Part shown: piece by piece, positions 43,696 to 52,378 of the stretch
Position numbering within the stretch: position 1 is the first letter of the stretch
How the letters are laid out: the number at the start of each line of letters is the position of its first letter
DNA from: JBCAXA01 sp039183535
GTDB lineage: Bacteria > Pseudomonadota > Gammaproteobacteria > Steroidobacterales > Woeseiaceae
DNA length: 64,000 nucleotides
Assembly: GCA_039183535.1 (NCBI GenBank)
Contig: JBCDBO010000007.1
Location: 1-64,000, forward strand
Direction: 5' to 3'
The notes under the pieces: generated by a model
Database searches by the model: none
Told to the model about the DNA's origin: nothing
What the model saw: the letters and a program-made list of their open reading frames with translations, nothing else
Position numbers and translations under genes: made by a program

Positions 43696-45000
43696 CTAGG
43701 CCGCGGAAGGCGCCGATGGAGCATCCAAAGCCAGGGCAGTCGTCTCCCCCTCGCGCCGCGCCACAATGACCGCGCAGCAGGCGTCTCCGAAAATATTCAC
43801 GGCGGTACGCGACATGTCGAGTATGCGATCGAAAACAAACAAAATACCGATCGCCTCGGCCGGTAACCCGACCGTTTGCAAAATAATGACGATGGCCACC
43901 AGCGATGCGGACGGCACGCCAGCGACGCCAATCGACGTCAGCAATGCCGTCATAACAATGACAAATTGTAAATAGATACTTAGATCGACGCCGTACGCTT
44001 GGGCGATAAAAATAACCGCAACGCATTCGTACAGAGCGGTTCCGGCCATATTGACTGTCGCGCCTAGCGGCAATACGAAACTCGCAATCTTTTTCGAGAC
44101 GCCGGCGTTGTCCTCAACGCAATCCATCGTGATCGGCAACGTTGCTGACGACGAGGCGGTCGAGAACGCCGTCAGTAGCGCTGGCGCCATTGCTGGAAAC
44201 ATCGCATACGCACGGACCCTGCCAGCGAAGCGCAAGAACAACGGCAAAACGACCAGCAACTGTATGAGCAGAGCGGCAGCAACGACGCCGGCGAATTTCA
44301 GCAGCACACCGAGGAATCGCTCAAACTCGCTGTAGTCCTGCGATGCAACAACGGCGGCAATCAACCCGAAAACGCCGATCGGCGCAAATTTCATAACGAA
44401 CTCGGTCATCCGCATCATGACGTCGAAAACGCCGTTCCAAAAACGGAATAACGGCTCCGCGACATCGTGGCTGGCGCGCGCCATGAAGTAACCGAATAGC
44501 AAGCTGAAAAAAATCAGTCCTAATAGCTGTGCGTTGGCGGCAGCCGCAACCACGTTCGACGGCACGAGGCGTAGAAAAATATCGGCCAAATCGCCCATAC
44601 CCGGCGACCCAACCCGCGAACTCACCTCACCAGCCGACACCGTTAAATCCAACAAATCGCGGGCCGGCTCACCGTTGCTCAAACCCGGTTGAACAATGTT
44701 GACTAAAAACAACCCGACCAAAATCGCGCTAAGCGTCGTCGCCCAATAAAACAACAACGTTTTGCCACCGAGACGACCTACGTCATCGCCGCCACCAATA
44801 TTGGCGACACCGACAATGATCGATGAAACGATCAATGGGACGATCAGCATTTTCAATGCGTTGATGAATAACGCACCAACGAATTGAAAGACGCCCACGA
44901 GCGTTGCCTGTTGCCCATCGGGCATCGACCACGTCAGAGCGCCAACCACGAACGCCAAAACGATCGCGATCCCGATCTGCCAATGTAAGGCCAAACGCAT
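43696..45000 (-). CDS. Dicarboxylate/amino acid:cation symporter (DAACS, GltP/DctA-like)
   Basis: 434 aa inner-membrane carrier with eight main helices plus two re-entrant loops. It takes up glutamate, aspartate or C4-dicarboxylates with Na+ or H+. The serine-rich re-entrant loop is AFSTASSSATLPITMDC near 280-296, and the conserved MAGTALYECVAVIFIAQAYG region has M-x-G-T-A with the later PSASLVAIVIIL replacing the more usual form. The final membrane segment includes the substrate-binding DRILDMSRTAVNIFGDACCA near 390-409 with conserved Asp and Asn. It is an independent gene: it converges with fabI and lies 46 bp after ppiD. Substrate choice cannot be settled from sequence. Confidence 0.88.
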   Translation of the reverse strand: MRLALHWQIGIAIVLAFVVGALTWSMPDGQQATLVGVFQFVGALFINALKMLIVPLIVSSIIVGVANIGGGDDVGRLGGKTLLFYWATTLSAILVGLFLVNIVQPGLSNGEPARDLLDLTVSAGEVSSRVGSPGMGDLADIFLRLVPSNVVAAAANAQLLGLIFFSLLFGYFMARASHDVAEPLFRFWNGVFDVMMRMTEFVMKFAPIGVFGLIAAVVASQDYSEFERFLGVLLKFAGVVAAALLIQLLVVLPLFLRFAGRVRAYAMFPAMAPALLTAFSTASSSATLPITMDCVEDNAGVSKKIASFVLPLGATVNMAGTALYECVAVIFIAQAYGVDLSIYLQFVIVMTALLTSIGVAGVPSASLVAIVIILQTVGLPAEAIGILFVFDRILDMSRTAVNIFGDACCAVIVARREGETTALALDAPSAPSAA

Positions 45001-45046
45001 TAGGCGAACGCCGACCTAGGTACGCGCGTCGAGCTGTTGGGAAGAA

Positions 45047-46954
45047 TCAAAGGCCTGCATCCGGATCGACGGTAGCCAACGAACCAAAACTGACTTTGGC
45101 ATCGTCACGCAAGGCTAAGACCAGCGACGAGATGTCGGCGAAGCCGAGTCGCTGCGCCAACTGCTGACGCAGACCGTCCCGCTCCGCCGTACTAAGATCG
45201 GACGGGTTTCCGGGCGCGATCGACTGCAACGCGAAAACGATCGCGTCATCGCCATCACCGGTCGCCCGACCGAAACTAGACACACCGTCGGCCGGCGCCG
45301 CTGCATTGAAAACGGCTCGAACGAGATCGCCGGGGTACGTGCCAAGCTCGTCGCGACGCATCGTCGCGTCGCTCGGATCCGTACCGCCCGCCTCACTGAC
45401 GAGATCGGTAAACGAGCCGCCGGCTCGGGCCGTGCCCAGCAAAGTCGCTAACGTGGCGTCGCGCGCCGCAAGCGCGTCGTCGCGCTTCAAAGTAGCGACG
45501 ATATCGTCGCGTACATTGTCCAAGGGTCGCGTTGCCGGCGGTGAAAAACGATCGACCCGCAAGACAACGCGTCGGCCCGCTTGGTATTCAATCGGCTCGC
45601 TCAACGTGGCGTCGCGCACAGCAGCATCGCCAAACACTGCATCGAACACCGCCGCATCATTGAGGAAGCGCGCGCCGGTGGCCCGTGTAAATGGATCAGC
45701 GACCTGGACGCTCAAACCGAGATCGCCAGCGAGCGTCTCAAGACTGGGGTTGTCAAACAGAACATCATCCATTTGATCGGCACGCTCTTCGAACAACCGC
45801 TCTGCTTCAATGTTGCGATAGTCCGCCTCGACATCAGCACGAACGTCGTCGAGACTGGGGATACCGCCCTCACGAACCCCGTCCAAGCGAACGACGTGGT
45901 AACCGAAATCGCTTTTGATTGGGCCACGAATATCGTTGACGCCCATGGCGAAAACCGCCTCGTCGACCGGACCAACGAACTGCCCGGGACGTACCCAGCC
46001 AAGATCGCCGCCGCGCGATGCAGAACCGCCGTCCTTTGAATACTCGCCGGCCAGCGATGCGAAGTCTTCGCCCGCTAGCGCGCGTTCCGTTAACGATGCG
46101 GCCAGAGCGCTGGCCGCTGCATCGTCGGTTTCACCGTCGACGGTAATAAGAATGTGCCGCGGGTTACGCTCTGGATCGGTGCGGTAGTTTTCACTAACGG
46201 TCGCGAAATAGTTATCCAGAATCTCATCGGTCACCGTCACGTTAGCCGCTAGATCATCGACACTCAGCTCGACGAACGACAACGCCGCGCTCGCCTCCGT
46301 TTGATACCGAGCGGCGTTATCTTCGTAAAACTGTTGGATGCGGCTGTCGTCAGGATCGGTGTCCGCCTGCCAATCGGCGAGCGGGAATACAGCGTAAGCG
46401 GCCGTACGCTGTTCGAAGGTCAATTCGATGAATCGACGCAGCTCCGCCGGCGTGACAAAACTCGTTCCACCAATCCCCTCGCTGACTTGGCGCAAAGCGA
46501 TATCTCGAGCGACTTGCTGCTCGTAGCGCTCGGGTGGCAACCCAGGTCCCGCAAGTACTTGTCGATAAAGGTCGCGAGAAAACGCACCATCTTCTTGGAA
46601 CGACGGATCGTTAACGATTTGTTCGCGAACGGCATCGGGCGAGGCAACAATCCGGTTATCGGCTAAGTAAGACTCAAGGACTTTCTGCGTAATGACTTGT
46701 TGCTGCGCGTCGGCGCGCAGGCGCGCCTCAATGTCTGGAGTAATTGTCCCGAACTGCTCGCGCACGCGCACCGCTTGATTTTGGTAAAGCCGCTCAATCT
46801 CGTTCGGATCGACGTCGAGCCCATTGACGCGCGCATAATACGCTTGTCCGGTGAAACTCATCGTTGGCCCAACGAGCACGAAAGTGACGGCGATGACGGC
46901 CAGGATGACGATACCGAGCGTGCCGGTTAAACGGTTGCGAATGTTTGTAAGCAT
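45047..46954 (-). CDS. ppiD: Periplasmic folding chaperone/peptidyl-prolyl isomerase PpiD
   Basis: 635 aa, the expected PpiD length. One N-terminal anchor helix (TGTLGIVILAVIAVTFVLVGP near 11-31) is followed by a SurA-N-like chaperone domain (about 35-250), a parvulin PPIase domain (RNPRHILITVDGE near 265 to GPIKSDFGYHVVRLDGVREG near 360), and a long C-terminal chaperone part. It assists outer-membrane and secreted protein folding from the inner membrane. The gene lies downstream of hupB and the tRNA pair, as in the classical lon-hupB-ppiD order, but the terminator at 47038-47066 separates it from them, so it probably has its own promoter in the 46955-47037 interval. Confidence 0.93.
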   Translation of the reverse strand: MLTNIRNRLTGTLGIVILAVIAVTFVLVGPTMSFTGQAYYARVNGLDVDPNEIERLYQNQAVRVREQFGTITPDIEARLRADAQQQVITQKVLESYLADNRIVASPDAVREQIVNDPSFQEDGAFSRDLYRQVLAGPGLPPERYEQQVARDIALRQVSEGIGGTSFVTPAELRRFIELTFEQRTAAYAVFPLADWQADTDPDDSRIQQFYEDNAARYQTEASAALSFVELSVDDLAANVTVTDEILDNYFATVSENYRTDPERNPRHILITVDGETDDAAASALAASLTERALAGEDFASLAGEYSKDGGSASRGGDLGWVRPGQFVGPVDEAVFAMGVNDIRGPIKSDFGYHVVRLDGVREGGIPSLDDVRADVEADYRNIEAERLFEERADQMDDVLFDNPSLETLAGDLGLSVQVADPFTRATGARFLNDAAVFDAVFGDAAVRDATLSEPIEYQAGRRVVLRVDRFSPPATRPLDNVRDDIVATLKRDDALAARDATLATLLGTARAGGSFTDLVSEAGGTDPSDATMRRDELGTYPGDLVRAVFNAAAPADGVSSFGRATGDGDDAIVFALQSIAPGNPSDLSTAERDGLRQQLAQRLGFADISSLVLALRDDAKVSFGSLATVDPDAGL

Positions 46955-47037
46955 ACGGGTTGGTTTGTAACGATGTCGCGAGCGTCACGCAGCGACGGGT
47001 ATTGAATTAAACGTGCGGCAGTTCAGCGAAGTTTGCC

Positions 47038-47066
47038 AAAAAAAAGGGCCTCTCGCCGAGGCCCTT
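47038..47066 (-). terminator. Rho-independent terminator after tRNA-Asp
   Basis: On the minus strand a perfect 9-bp stem (AAGGGCCTC with GAGGCCCTT, forward arms 47044-47052 and 47058-47066) closes a 5-nt loop and runs directly into a U tract (eight A residues at 47038-47045 on the forward strand, two of them shared with the stem). It ends the hupB-tRNA-Val-tRNA-Asp transcript 5 bp after the tRNA-Asp CCA and insulates ppiD. Confidence 0.9.
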
Positions 47067-47070
47067 GATA

Positions 47071-47147
47071 TGGCGGAGTGGACGGGACTCGAACCCGCGA
47101 CCCCCGGCGTGACAGGCCGGTATTCTAACCAGCTGAACTACCACTCC
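47071..47147 (-). tRNA. tRNA-Asp (anticodon GTC)
   Basis: The minus strand folds into a complete cloverleaf of 77 nt. The acceptor stem is GGAGTGG with CCACTCC, the anticodon stem is CCGGC/GCCGG around the loop with GTC, and the T-arm is GCGGGTTCGAGTCCCGT. The discriminator is G and the 3' CCA is encoded. It lies 7 bp after tRNA-Val and 5 bp before the terminator. Confidence 0.97.
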
Positions 47148-47154
47148 TGATTTC

Positions 47155-47230
47155 TGGTGGGTGCTGAGGGGATCGAACCCCCGACCCTCGCCTTGTAAGG
47201 GCGATGCTCTCCCAGCTGAGCTAAGCACCC
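47155..47230 (-). tRNA. tRNA-Val (anticodon TAC)
   Basis: 76-nt cloverleaf on the minus strand. The acceptor stem is GGGTGCT with AGCACCC, the anticodon arm is CGCCCTTACAAGGCG (TAC), and the T-arm is CGGGGGTTCGATCCCCT. The discriminator is A and CCA is encoded. It starts only 14 bp after the hupB stop codon, so it must be cut out of a hupB-tRNA transcript unless a promoter lies within hupB. Confidence 0.97.
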
Positions 47231-47244
47231 CGTCGAAAGGCGCG

Positions 47245-47517
47245 CTAGTTTACGGCATCCTTTAGGCCTTTGCCAGCCTTGAACCCCGGCACATTGCTAG
47301 CCGCGATTGGGATCGGTTGACCCGTTTGCGGATTGCGTCCGGTACGTGCAGCGCGGTGTTTTACGCTGAATGTGCCGAAGCCGACGAGCGACACGGTGTC
47401 GCCGTTTTTGAGTGTCTTGGTGATGCAGTCGAGGACACCATCAACAGCCTTGGCGGCGTCGCTCCTCGACAGCTCTGTCGCGTCCGCGACGGCGTCAACC
47501 AATTCTCCCTTGTTCAT
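47245..47517 (-). CDS. hupB: DNA-binding protein HU-beta
   Basis: 90 aa, exactly the HU length. The N-terminal MNKGELVDAVADATELSRSD dimerisation helices are followed by the DNA-binding arm with GFGTFSVKHRAARTGRNPQTG near 48-68, then PIPIAASNVPGFKAGKGLKDAV. HU bends DNA and organises the nucleoid. The ATG at 47515-47517 gives the standard start; the open frame continues 22 codons upstream without similarity. A good sigma-70 promoter lies at 47653-47682. It follows lon on the same strand, and two tRNA genes and a terminator come directly after, suggesting an mRNA-tRNA joint transcript. Confidence 0.97.
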   Translation of the reverse strand: MNKGELVDAVADATELSRSDAAKAVDGVLDCITKTLKNGDTVSLVGFGTFSVKHRAARTGRNPQTGQPIPIAASNVPGFKAGKGLKDAVN

Positions 47518-47652
47518 TTTGATACCCCTCGGTCTGCTAAAAAAAGTGCAGTTACGCAAGCGAGCTGGCCGAGCAAACTGCATACACGGCCGGCCACGTC
47601 ACTGTCGGCCAGTCGCGGCAGAGCGCTTGCAACTCCGCTGCGATGCCCGGAG

Positions 47653-47682
47653 CTTATACGCGCCGCTGACTACTGCTGTCAA
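47653..47682 (-). promoter_or_regulatory. Sigma-70-type promoter of hupB
   Basis: On the minus strand a perfect TTGACA (47677-47682) is followed 18 bp later by TATAAG (47653-47658, five of six matches). A start near 47646 would leave a leader of about 130 nt before hupB. It sits immediately after the lon stop codon (47713), so hupB can be expressed independently of lon. Confidence 0.75.
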
Positions 47683-47712
47683 ATAAGCGTCATAAAGGTT
47701 CAAGCCGTTTGA

Positions 47713-50151
47713 CTAGTGCGACAGCGACGCATCTTGTGCCGATTTGTCGTTATCGTTCCCGCCTGACGTTTCGTCCTTATCCGCCTCGCTGGACTGACGT
47801 AGGGGTTGATGGGTCAGCGCCAACTCAAAAACTTGATCTATCCACTTCACAGGAACAATCGTCAGTTTATCTTTGATGTTCTTCGGAATTTCGGGAAGAT
47901 CCTTCTCGTTTTGCTCCGGTATTACAACGGTGGAAATACCGCCCCGATGGGCCGCCAGCAGTTTCTCTTTGAGCCCGCCGATCGGCAGTACCTCACCGCG
48001 GAGTGTGATCTCGCCGGTCATCGCAACGTTCGCTTTGACCGCTATACCCGTCAATGCTGACACCAACGCCGTGCACATACCGACACCTGCGCTCGGTCCG
48101 TCCTTCGGCGTTGCGCCCTCGGGTACGTGGATGTGAACATCACGTTTCTGATGGAAGTCCGTATCAATGCCGAGAATGCTCGCGCGGCTACGAACCACCG
48201 TCATTGCTGCCTGAATGGACTCCTGCATAACATCGCCAAGTTGGCCGGTGTGCGTCAGTTTGCCTTTACCGGCAACCGTCGCCGCTTCAATCGTTAACAG
48301 CTCACCGCCGACCTCGGTCCACGCTAGACCGGTTACTTGACCGACCTGGTTTTTCTCTTCGGCGATGCCAAAGCGATAACGTTGCACGCCGAGGTATTTC
48401 GAAAGATTACGCGGCGTAATCCGAATCGCCGTGCTCTTGCCTTTATCGAGCAACAGCTGCTTGACGACCTTCCGACAGATTTTCGACACCTCGCGCTCTA
48501 AATTGCGAACACCAGCCTCACGCGTGTAGTAGCGAACGACGTTACGAATCGTGGCTGTCGACAGCGCTAGCTCGTCTGGCTTCAATCCGTTCTCGCGCAT
48601 TTGTTTCGGGATCAAATAGCGCTCGGCAATATTTACCTTTTCGTCTTCGGTGTAGCCCGGAATGCGAATAACCTCCATCCGGTCAAGTAACGGCGCCGGG
48701 ATGTTCAGGCTGTTTGCGGTACACACGAACATCGTGTCCGACAAGTCAAAGTCGACTTCGAGGTAATGATCAGCAAATGTCGCGTTTTGCTCCGGGTCCA
48801 ACACTTCTAACAGTGCGGATGATGGATCCCCGCGAAAGTCCATCGACATCTTGTCGATCTCATCGAGCAGGAAGAGCGGGTTACGAACCTGTACCTTCGC
48901 CAAGTTCTGTACGATTTTGCCTGGCATCGAGCCGATATAGGTGCGCCTGTGTCCGCGGATCTCCGCTTCGTCCCGGACGCCGCCGAGTGACATGCGCACA
49001 AATTTGCGGTTGGTCGCGCGAGCGATGCTCTTGCCGAGCGACGTCTTACCGACGCCCGGTGGTCCGACCAGACACAGGATCGGACCTTTTAATTTCTTAA
49101 CCCGCTGTTGGACAGCGAGATACTCGAGAATGCGCTCTTTAACTTTGTCGAGGCCGTAGTGATCTTCCTCAAGCACGGACTCGGCCAACTCGAGATCGCG
49201 ATGAATTTTCGTGCGTTTTTTCCACGGCGCTTTGACAAGCCAGTCGATGTAATTACGTACGACGGTGGCTTCTGCCGACATCGGTGACATCAGCTTGAGC
49301 TTGTTCATCTCCGAGGTCGCTTTATCACGCGCCTCTTTTGGCATACCGGCAGACTCGATACGTTGCTCGAGTTCGGCGAGCTCGTTCGGCGCATCCTCGA
49401 TTTCACCGAGCTCACGCTGAATCGCTTTCATCTGCTCGTTGAGGTAGTACTCGCGCTGACTTTTCTCCATCTGCTGTTTAACGCGACCGCGAATGCGTTT
49501 CTCGATTTGCAACACGTCGATTTCGCCGTCGATTAAACCGAGCACTTGCTCGAGGCGCTCTTTGACGTCGCGTATCTCCAGAATGCGTTGCTTGTCAGAC
49601 AGCTTAAGTGCCATATGCGCCGCCACGGTGTCGGCTAGGCGACCCGCATCCTCGATACCCGACAGCGACGTCAACACCTCCGGCGGCACCTTCTTATTGA
49701 GCTTGACGTAGCTTTCAAATTGCGTGACGACCGAGCGTACGAGTACGTCGATTTCCCGCGGGTCGTATTGTTCGTCTTCAGCAAGGACGGTGACGTCGGC
49801 ACTGAAGTACCGATCGATAGATAGCTTGTTAATCGCGGCTCGCTGGCCACCCTCAACCAATACCTTGACCGTGCCATCGGGCATTTTCAGCAACTGCAGT
49901 ATCGTCGCGAGCGTCCCGGTTTCATACAAATCAGACGCTTCGGGCTCGTCGAGCTCGGCCTGACGTTGCGCGACCAACATAATTTGTTTATCGCCTTGCA
50001 TGGCGTAATCAAGCGCTTCTTTGGACTTGTCGCGCCCGGCGAACAATGGGATGACCATGTGCGGGTAGACGACAACGTCGCGCAGCGCCATCACTGGAAC
50101 GCCCGTTAGCTCTTGAAAAGCTTTGAATTTTTCGGTGATTTCTTCGGCCAC
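47713..50151 (-). CDS. lon: ATP-dependent protease Lon
   Basis: 812 aa AAA+ serine protease degrading misfolded and regulatory proteins in the cytoplasm. The N-terminal substrate domain begins with PVMALRDVVVYPHMVIPLFAGR. A coiled-coil part around 190-280 follows, then Walker A GPPGVGKTSLGKSIA near 350, Walker B LFLLDEIDKM near 417, and the protease domain with the catalytic serine in PKDGPSAGVGM near 675 and the later lysine. GTG at 50149-50151 is taken as start because AAGGGAA lies just upstream. An ATG eight codons earlier (50173-50175) is possible but has no ribosome site. The polar acidic C-terminal tail (SSEADKDETSGGNDNDKSAQ) is normal for proteobacterial Lon. Confidence 0.95.
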   Translation of the reverse strand: MAEEITEKFKAFQELTGVPVMALRDVVVYPHMVIPLFAGRDKSKEALDYAMQGDKQIMLVAQRQAELDEPEASDLYETGTLATILQLLKMPDGTVKVLVEGGQRAAINKLSIDRYFSADVTVLAEDEQYDPREIDVLVRSVVTQFESYVKLNKKVPPEVLTSLSGIEDAGRLADTVAAHMALKLSDKQRILEIRDVKERLEQVLGLIDGEIDVLQIEKRIRGRVKQQMEKSQREYYLNEQMKAIQRELGEIEDAPNELAELEQRIESAGMPKEARDKATSEMNKLKLMSPMSAEATVVRNYIDWLVKAPWKKRTKIHRDLELAESVLEEDHYGLDKVKERILEYLAVQQRVKKLKGPILCLVGPPGVGKTSLGKSIARATNRKFVRMSLGGVRDEAEIRGHRRTYIGSMPGKIVQNLAKVQVRNPLFLLDEIDKMSMDFRGDPSSALLEVLDPEQNATFADHYLEVDFDLSDTMFVCTANSLNIPAPLLDRMEVIRIPGYTEDEKVNIAERYLIPKQMRENGLKPDELALSTATIRNVVRYYTREAGVRNLEREVSKICRKVVKQLLLDKGKSTAIRITPRNLSKYLGVQRYRFGIAEEKNQVGQVTGLAWTEVGGELLTIEAATVAGKGKLTHTGQLGDVMQESIQAAMTVVRSRASILGIDTDFHQKRDVHIHVPEGATPKDGPSAGVGMCTALVSALTGIAVKANVAMTGEITLRGEVLPIGGLKEKLLAAHRGGISTVVIPEQNEKDLPEIPKNIKDKLTIVPVKWIDQVFELALTHQPLRQSSEADKDETSGGNDNDKSAQDASLSH

Positions 50152-50203
50152 GAAATTCCCTTTGCGCAACGACATGCGCAGACGAGTGCGTTAATCAGAA
50201 AGA

Positions 50204-50231
50204 GTTGGGGGCGGTTGCATCGATCTCAACC
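50204..50231 (-). promoter_or_regulatory. Possible heat-shock (sigma-32-like) promoter of lon
   Basis: In the clpX-lon gap the minus strand carries GGTTGAG (50225-50231), then 13 bp, then CCCCCAAC (50204-50211). This loosely resembles the sigma-32 pattern CTTGAAA / CCCCAT. lon is a heat-shock gene in E. coli, so the position fits, but only about half the bases match. Confidence 0.35.
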
Positions 50232-50258
50232 GCTGCGGTCGGTCGAATTAACGAGCGA

Positions 50259-51575
50259 TCAACGACGATCCGAGCCCGTCGGACGAGGTGATGCGTCAAC
50301 GGGCTCGCTGCGTGTCTCGTCCGATTCATGAATGATGTAGGGCTTACTCTCGCCATCGACAACAGCTTGATCGACGACGACTTTTTTCGCCGTGGTCGAC
50401 GAGGGCAAGTCGTACATCGTGTCGAGCAAAACGTTTTCGAGCACCGTACGCAGGCCGCGCGCACCGGTCTTGCGGGCCATCGCTTTGCGAGCGACGGCGC
50501 GCAACGCGTCTTCGCGAAACTCGAGCTCGACATCCTCCATCTCAAAGAGGCGTCGGTACTGCTTGGTCAGCGCGTTCTTCGGCTCGACGAGGATCGTAAT
50601 AAGCGCCTCTTCATCGAGCTCTTCGAGCGTCGCGACGACAGGTAGGCGACCGACGAATTCCGGGATCAGCCCGAATTTGATCAGGTCCTCCGGCTCGACG
50701 TCGTGCAACAACTCACCCACTTTGAGGTCTTCATCGTTGCTACGGACATCGGCGACGAAACCGATGCCACTTTTCGTGGAGCGGTCGCGGATGATTTTCT
50801 CAAGCCCGGCAAACGCACCGCCGCAAATGAAGAGAATGTTCGATGTGTCGACTTGTAAGAATTCTTGCTGTGGGTGCTTGCGACCACCTTGGGGCGGTAC
50901 CGAGGCGACCGTACCTTCGATGAGTTTCAACAACGCTTGCTGAACACCCTCACCGGACACATCGCGAGTGATTGATGGGTTGTCGGACTTGCGCGAGATT
51001 TTGTCGATTTCGTCGATGTAGACGATACCGGTCTGCGCTTTCTCGACGTCGTAATCGCATTTTTGCAACAGCTTCTGAATGATGTTTTCAACGTCTTCAC
51101 CAACGTAGCCGGCCTCAGTCAGCGTGGTGGCATCGGCAATGGTGAACGGCACATTCAGCAGTCGCGCCAAGGTTTCCGCAAGTAGGGTCTTACCGCAGCC
51201 GGTTGGACCGATTAGCAGGATGTTGCTCTTCGCCAGCTCGACCTCGTCCTTGCTACGGTCGCCGCTGCGATTCTCAAGTCGCTTATAGTGATTGTAGACC
51301 GCGACGGACAAGACCTTTTTGGCTCGGTATTGACCGATGACATAATCGTTGAGTGTTGAGTTTATCTCGGTCGGTTTCGGTAGATCGTCGCGGGCGTGGT
51401 CGGCGCTCTCTTCGAGCTCCTCACGGATGATGTCGTTACAAAGCTCGACGCACTCATCGCAAATGAACACGGACGGTCCCGCAATAAGTTTGCGGACTTC
51501 GTGCTGGCTTTTCCCGCAGAACGAGCAGTACAACAGTTTCCCGTCGTCGTGCTTGCCCCGAGTATCGTCTGTCAT
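50259..51575 (-). CDS. clpX: ATP-dependent Clp protease ATP-binding subunit ClpX
   Basis: 438 aa AAA+ unfoldase that recognises tagged substrates and feeds them to ClpP. The N-terminal zinc-binding domain has CSFCGKSQHEVRKLI and FICDECVELC at 18-44. Walker A is LLIGPTGCGKTLLAETLA near 118-135, Walker B is GIVYIDEIDKI near 183, and the ClpP-binding loop contains IGF in KSGIGFVADVRS near 270. The C-terminal tail has about 15 residues beyond the usual end. It is 139 bp downstream of clpP on the same strand and 83 bp before lon, the standard order. The start ATG is preceded by AGGAAGG. Confidence 0.97.
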   Translation of the reverse strand: MTDDTRGKHDDGKLLYCSFCGKSQHEVRKLIAGPSVFICDECVELCNDIIREELEESADHARDDLPKPTEINSTLNDYVIGQYRAKKVLSVAVYNHYKRLENRSGDRSKDEVELAKSNILLIGPTGCGKTLLAETLARLLNVPFTIADATTLTEAGYVGEDVENIIQKLLQKCDYDVEKAQTGIVYIDEIDKISRKSDNPSITRDVSGEGVQQALLKLIEGTVASVPPQGGRKHPQQEFLQVDTSNILFICGGAFAGLEKIIRDRSTKSGIGFVADVRSNDEDLKVGELLHDVEPEDLIKFGLIPEFVGRLPVVATLEELDEEALITILVEPKNALTKQYRRLFEMEDVELEFREDALRAVARKAMARKTGARGLRTVLENVLLDTMYDLPSSTTAKKVVVDQAVVDGESKPYIIHESDETRSEPVDASPRPTGSDRR

Positions 51576-51714
51576 ACCGCCTTCCTACCCTCAGCTAGCG
51601 AATATTGTGCAATGCCGGACTCGCTTTGTATAGCACGCAGGTCACGGAGTCGCGATTCCTCAGAATTCGCAAAATGCGCATAATCGGCCGAAATTTTTGA
51701 GCGAAATTAGACGT

Positions 51715-52338
51715 TTATTCGAAATTAGCTGTCGCAGCGTCGGTCCGCTGTGTCAGGACTGTGTCGATAAGGCCGTAGTCCTTGGCCGCTTCAGCCGCCA
51801 GGAAATTGTCGCGCTCGGTATCGGCTTGTACTTTCTCTACGGTTTGACCGGTGTGATGCGCCAAAATTTCATTCAATCGCTGTTTCATCGACAAAATCTC
51901 ACGGGCGTGGATATCGATGTCCGTGGCCTGCCCTTGGAACCCAGCGCTCGGCTGATGAACCATAATTCGCGAATTGGGCAACGCAATACGTTTGCCAGCC
52001 GCGCCACCCGCCAGTAACAGCGCGCCCATGCTGGCTGCCTGGCCAACGCAGATGGTCGAGACGTCACATTTAATAAACTGCATCGTGTCGTAGATCGCGA
52101 GCCCAGCCGTCACCGCCCCGCCCGGCGAGTTGATATACAAGTGAATATCTTTGTCAGGGTTTTCCGACTCCAGGAACAGCATCTGCGCCACAATGACATT
52201 GGCCATCGTGTCCTCGACCGGCCCAACCATGAATACAACGCGATCTTTAAGAAGACGCGAATAGATGTCGTATGCCCGCTCACCACGCGCCGTCTGCTCG
52301 ACGACCATGGGGACTAAATTCAGTGCCTGAATACTCAT
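51715..52338 (-). CDS. clpP: ATP-dependent Clp protease proteolytic subunit ClpP
   Basis: 207 aa serine peptidase forming the barrel of ClpXP and ClpAP. The catalytic serine is in ICVGQAASMGALLLAGG near 97-113 and the histidine in SRIMVHQPSAGFQGQATD near 118-135, with the aspartate further on in the DTERDNFL region. The short N-terminal propeptide (MSIQALNLVPMVVEQT) ends before the mature RGERAYDIYSRLL, as in E. coli. The ATG is preceded by GAGGAG. It is 40 bp downstream of tig and followed by clpX. Confidence 0.97.
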   Translation of the reverse strand: MSIQALNLVPMVVEQTARGERAYDIYSRLLKDRVVFMVGPVEDTMANVIVAQMLFLESENPDKDIHLYINSPGGAVTAGLAIYDTMQFIKCDVSTICVGQAASMGALLLAGGAAGKRIALPNSRIMVHQPSAGFQGQATDIDIHAREILSMKQRLNEILAHHTGQTVEKVQADTERDNFLAAEAAKDYGLIDTVLTQRTDAATANFE

Positions 52339-52378
52339 CGTTTGACCTACTCCTCGATCCGATCGCTACCTACCGCGA

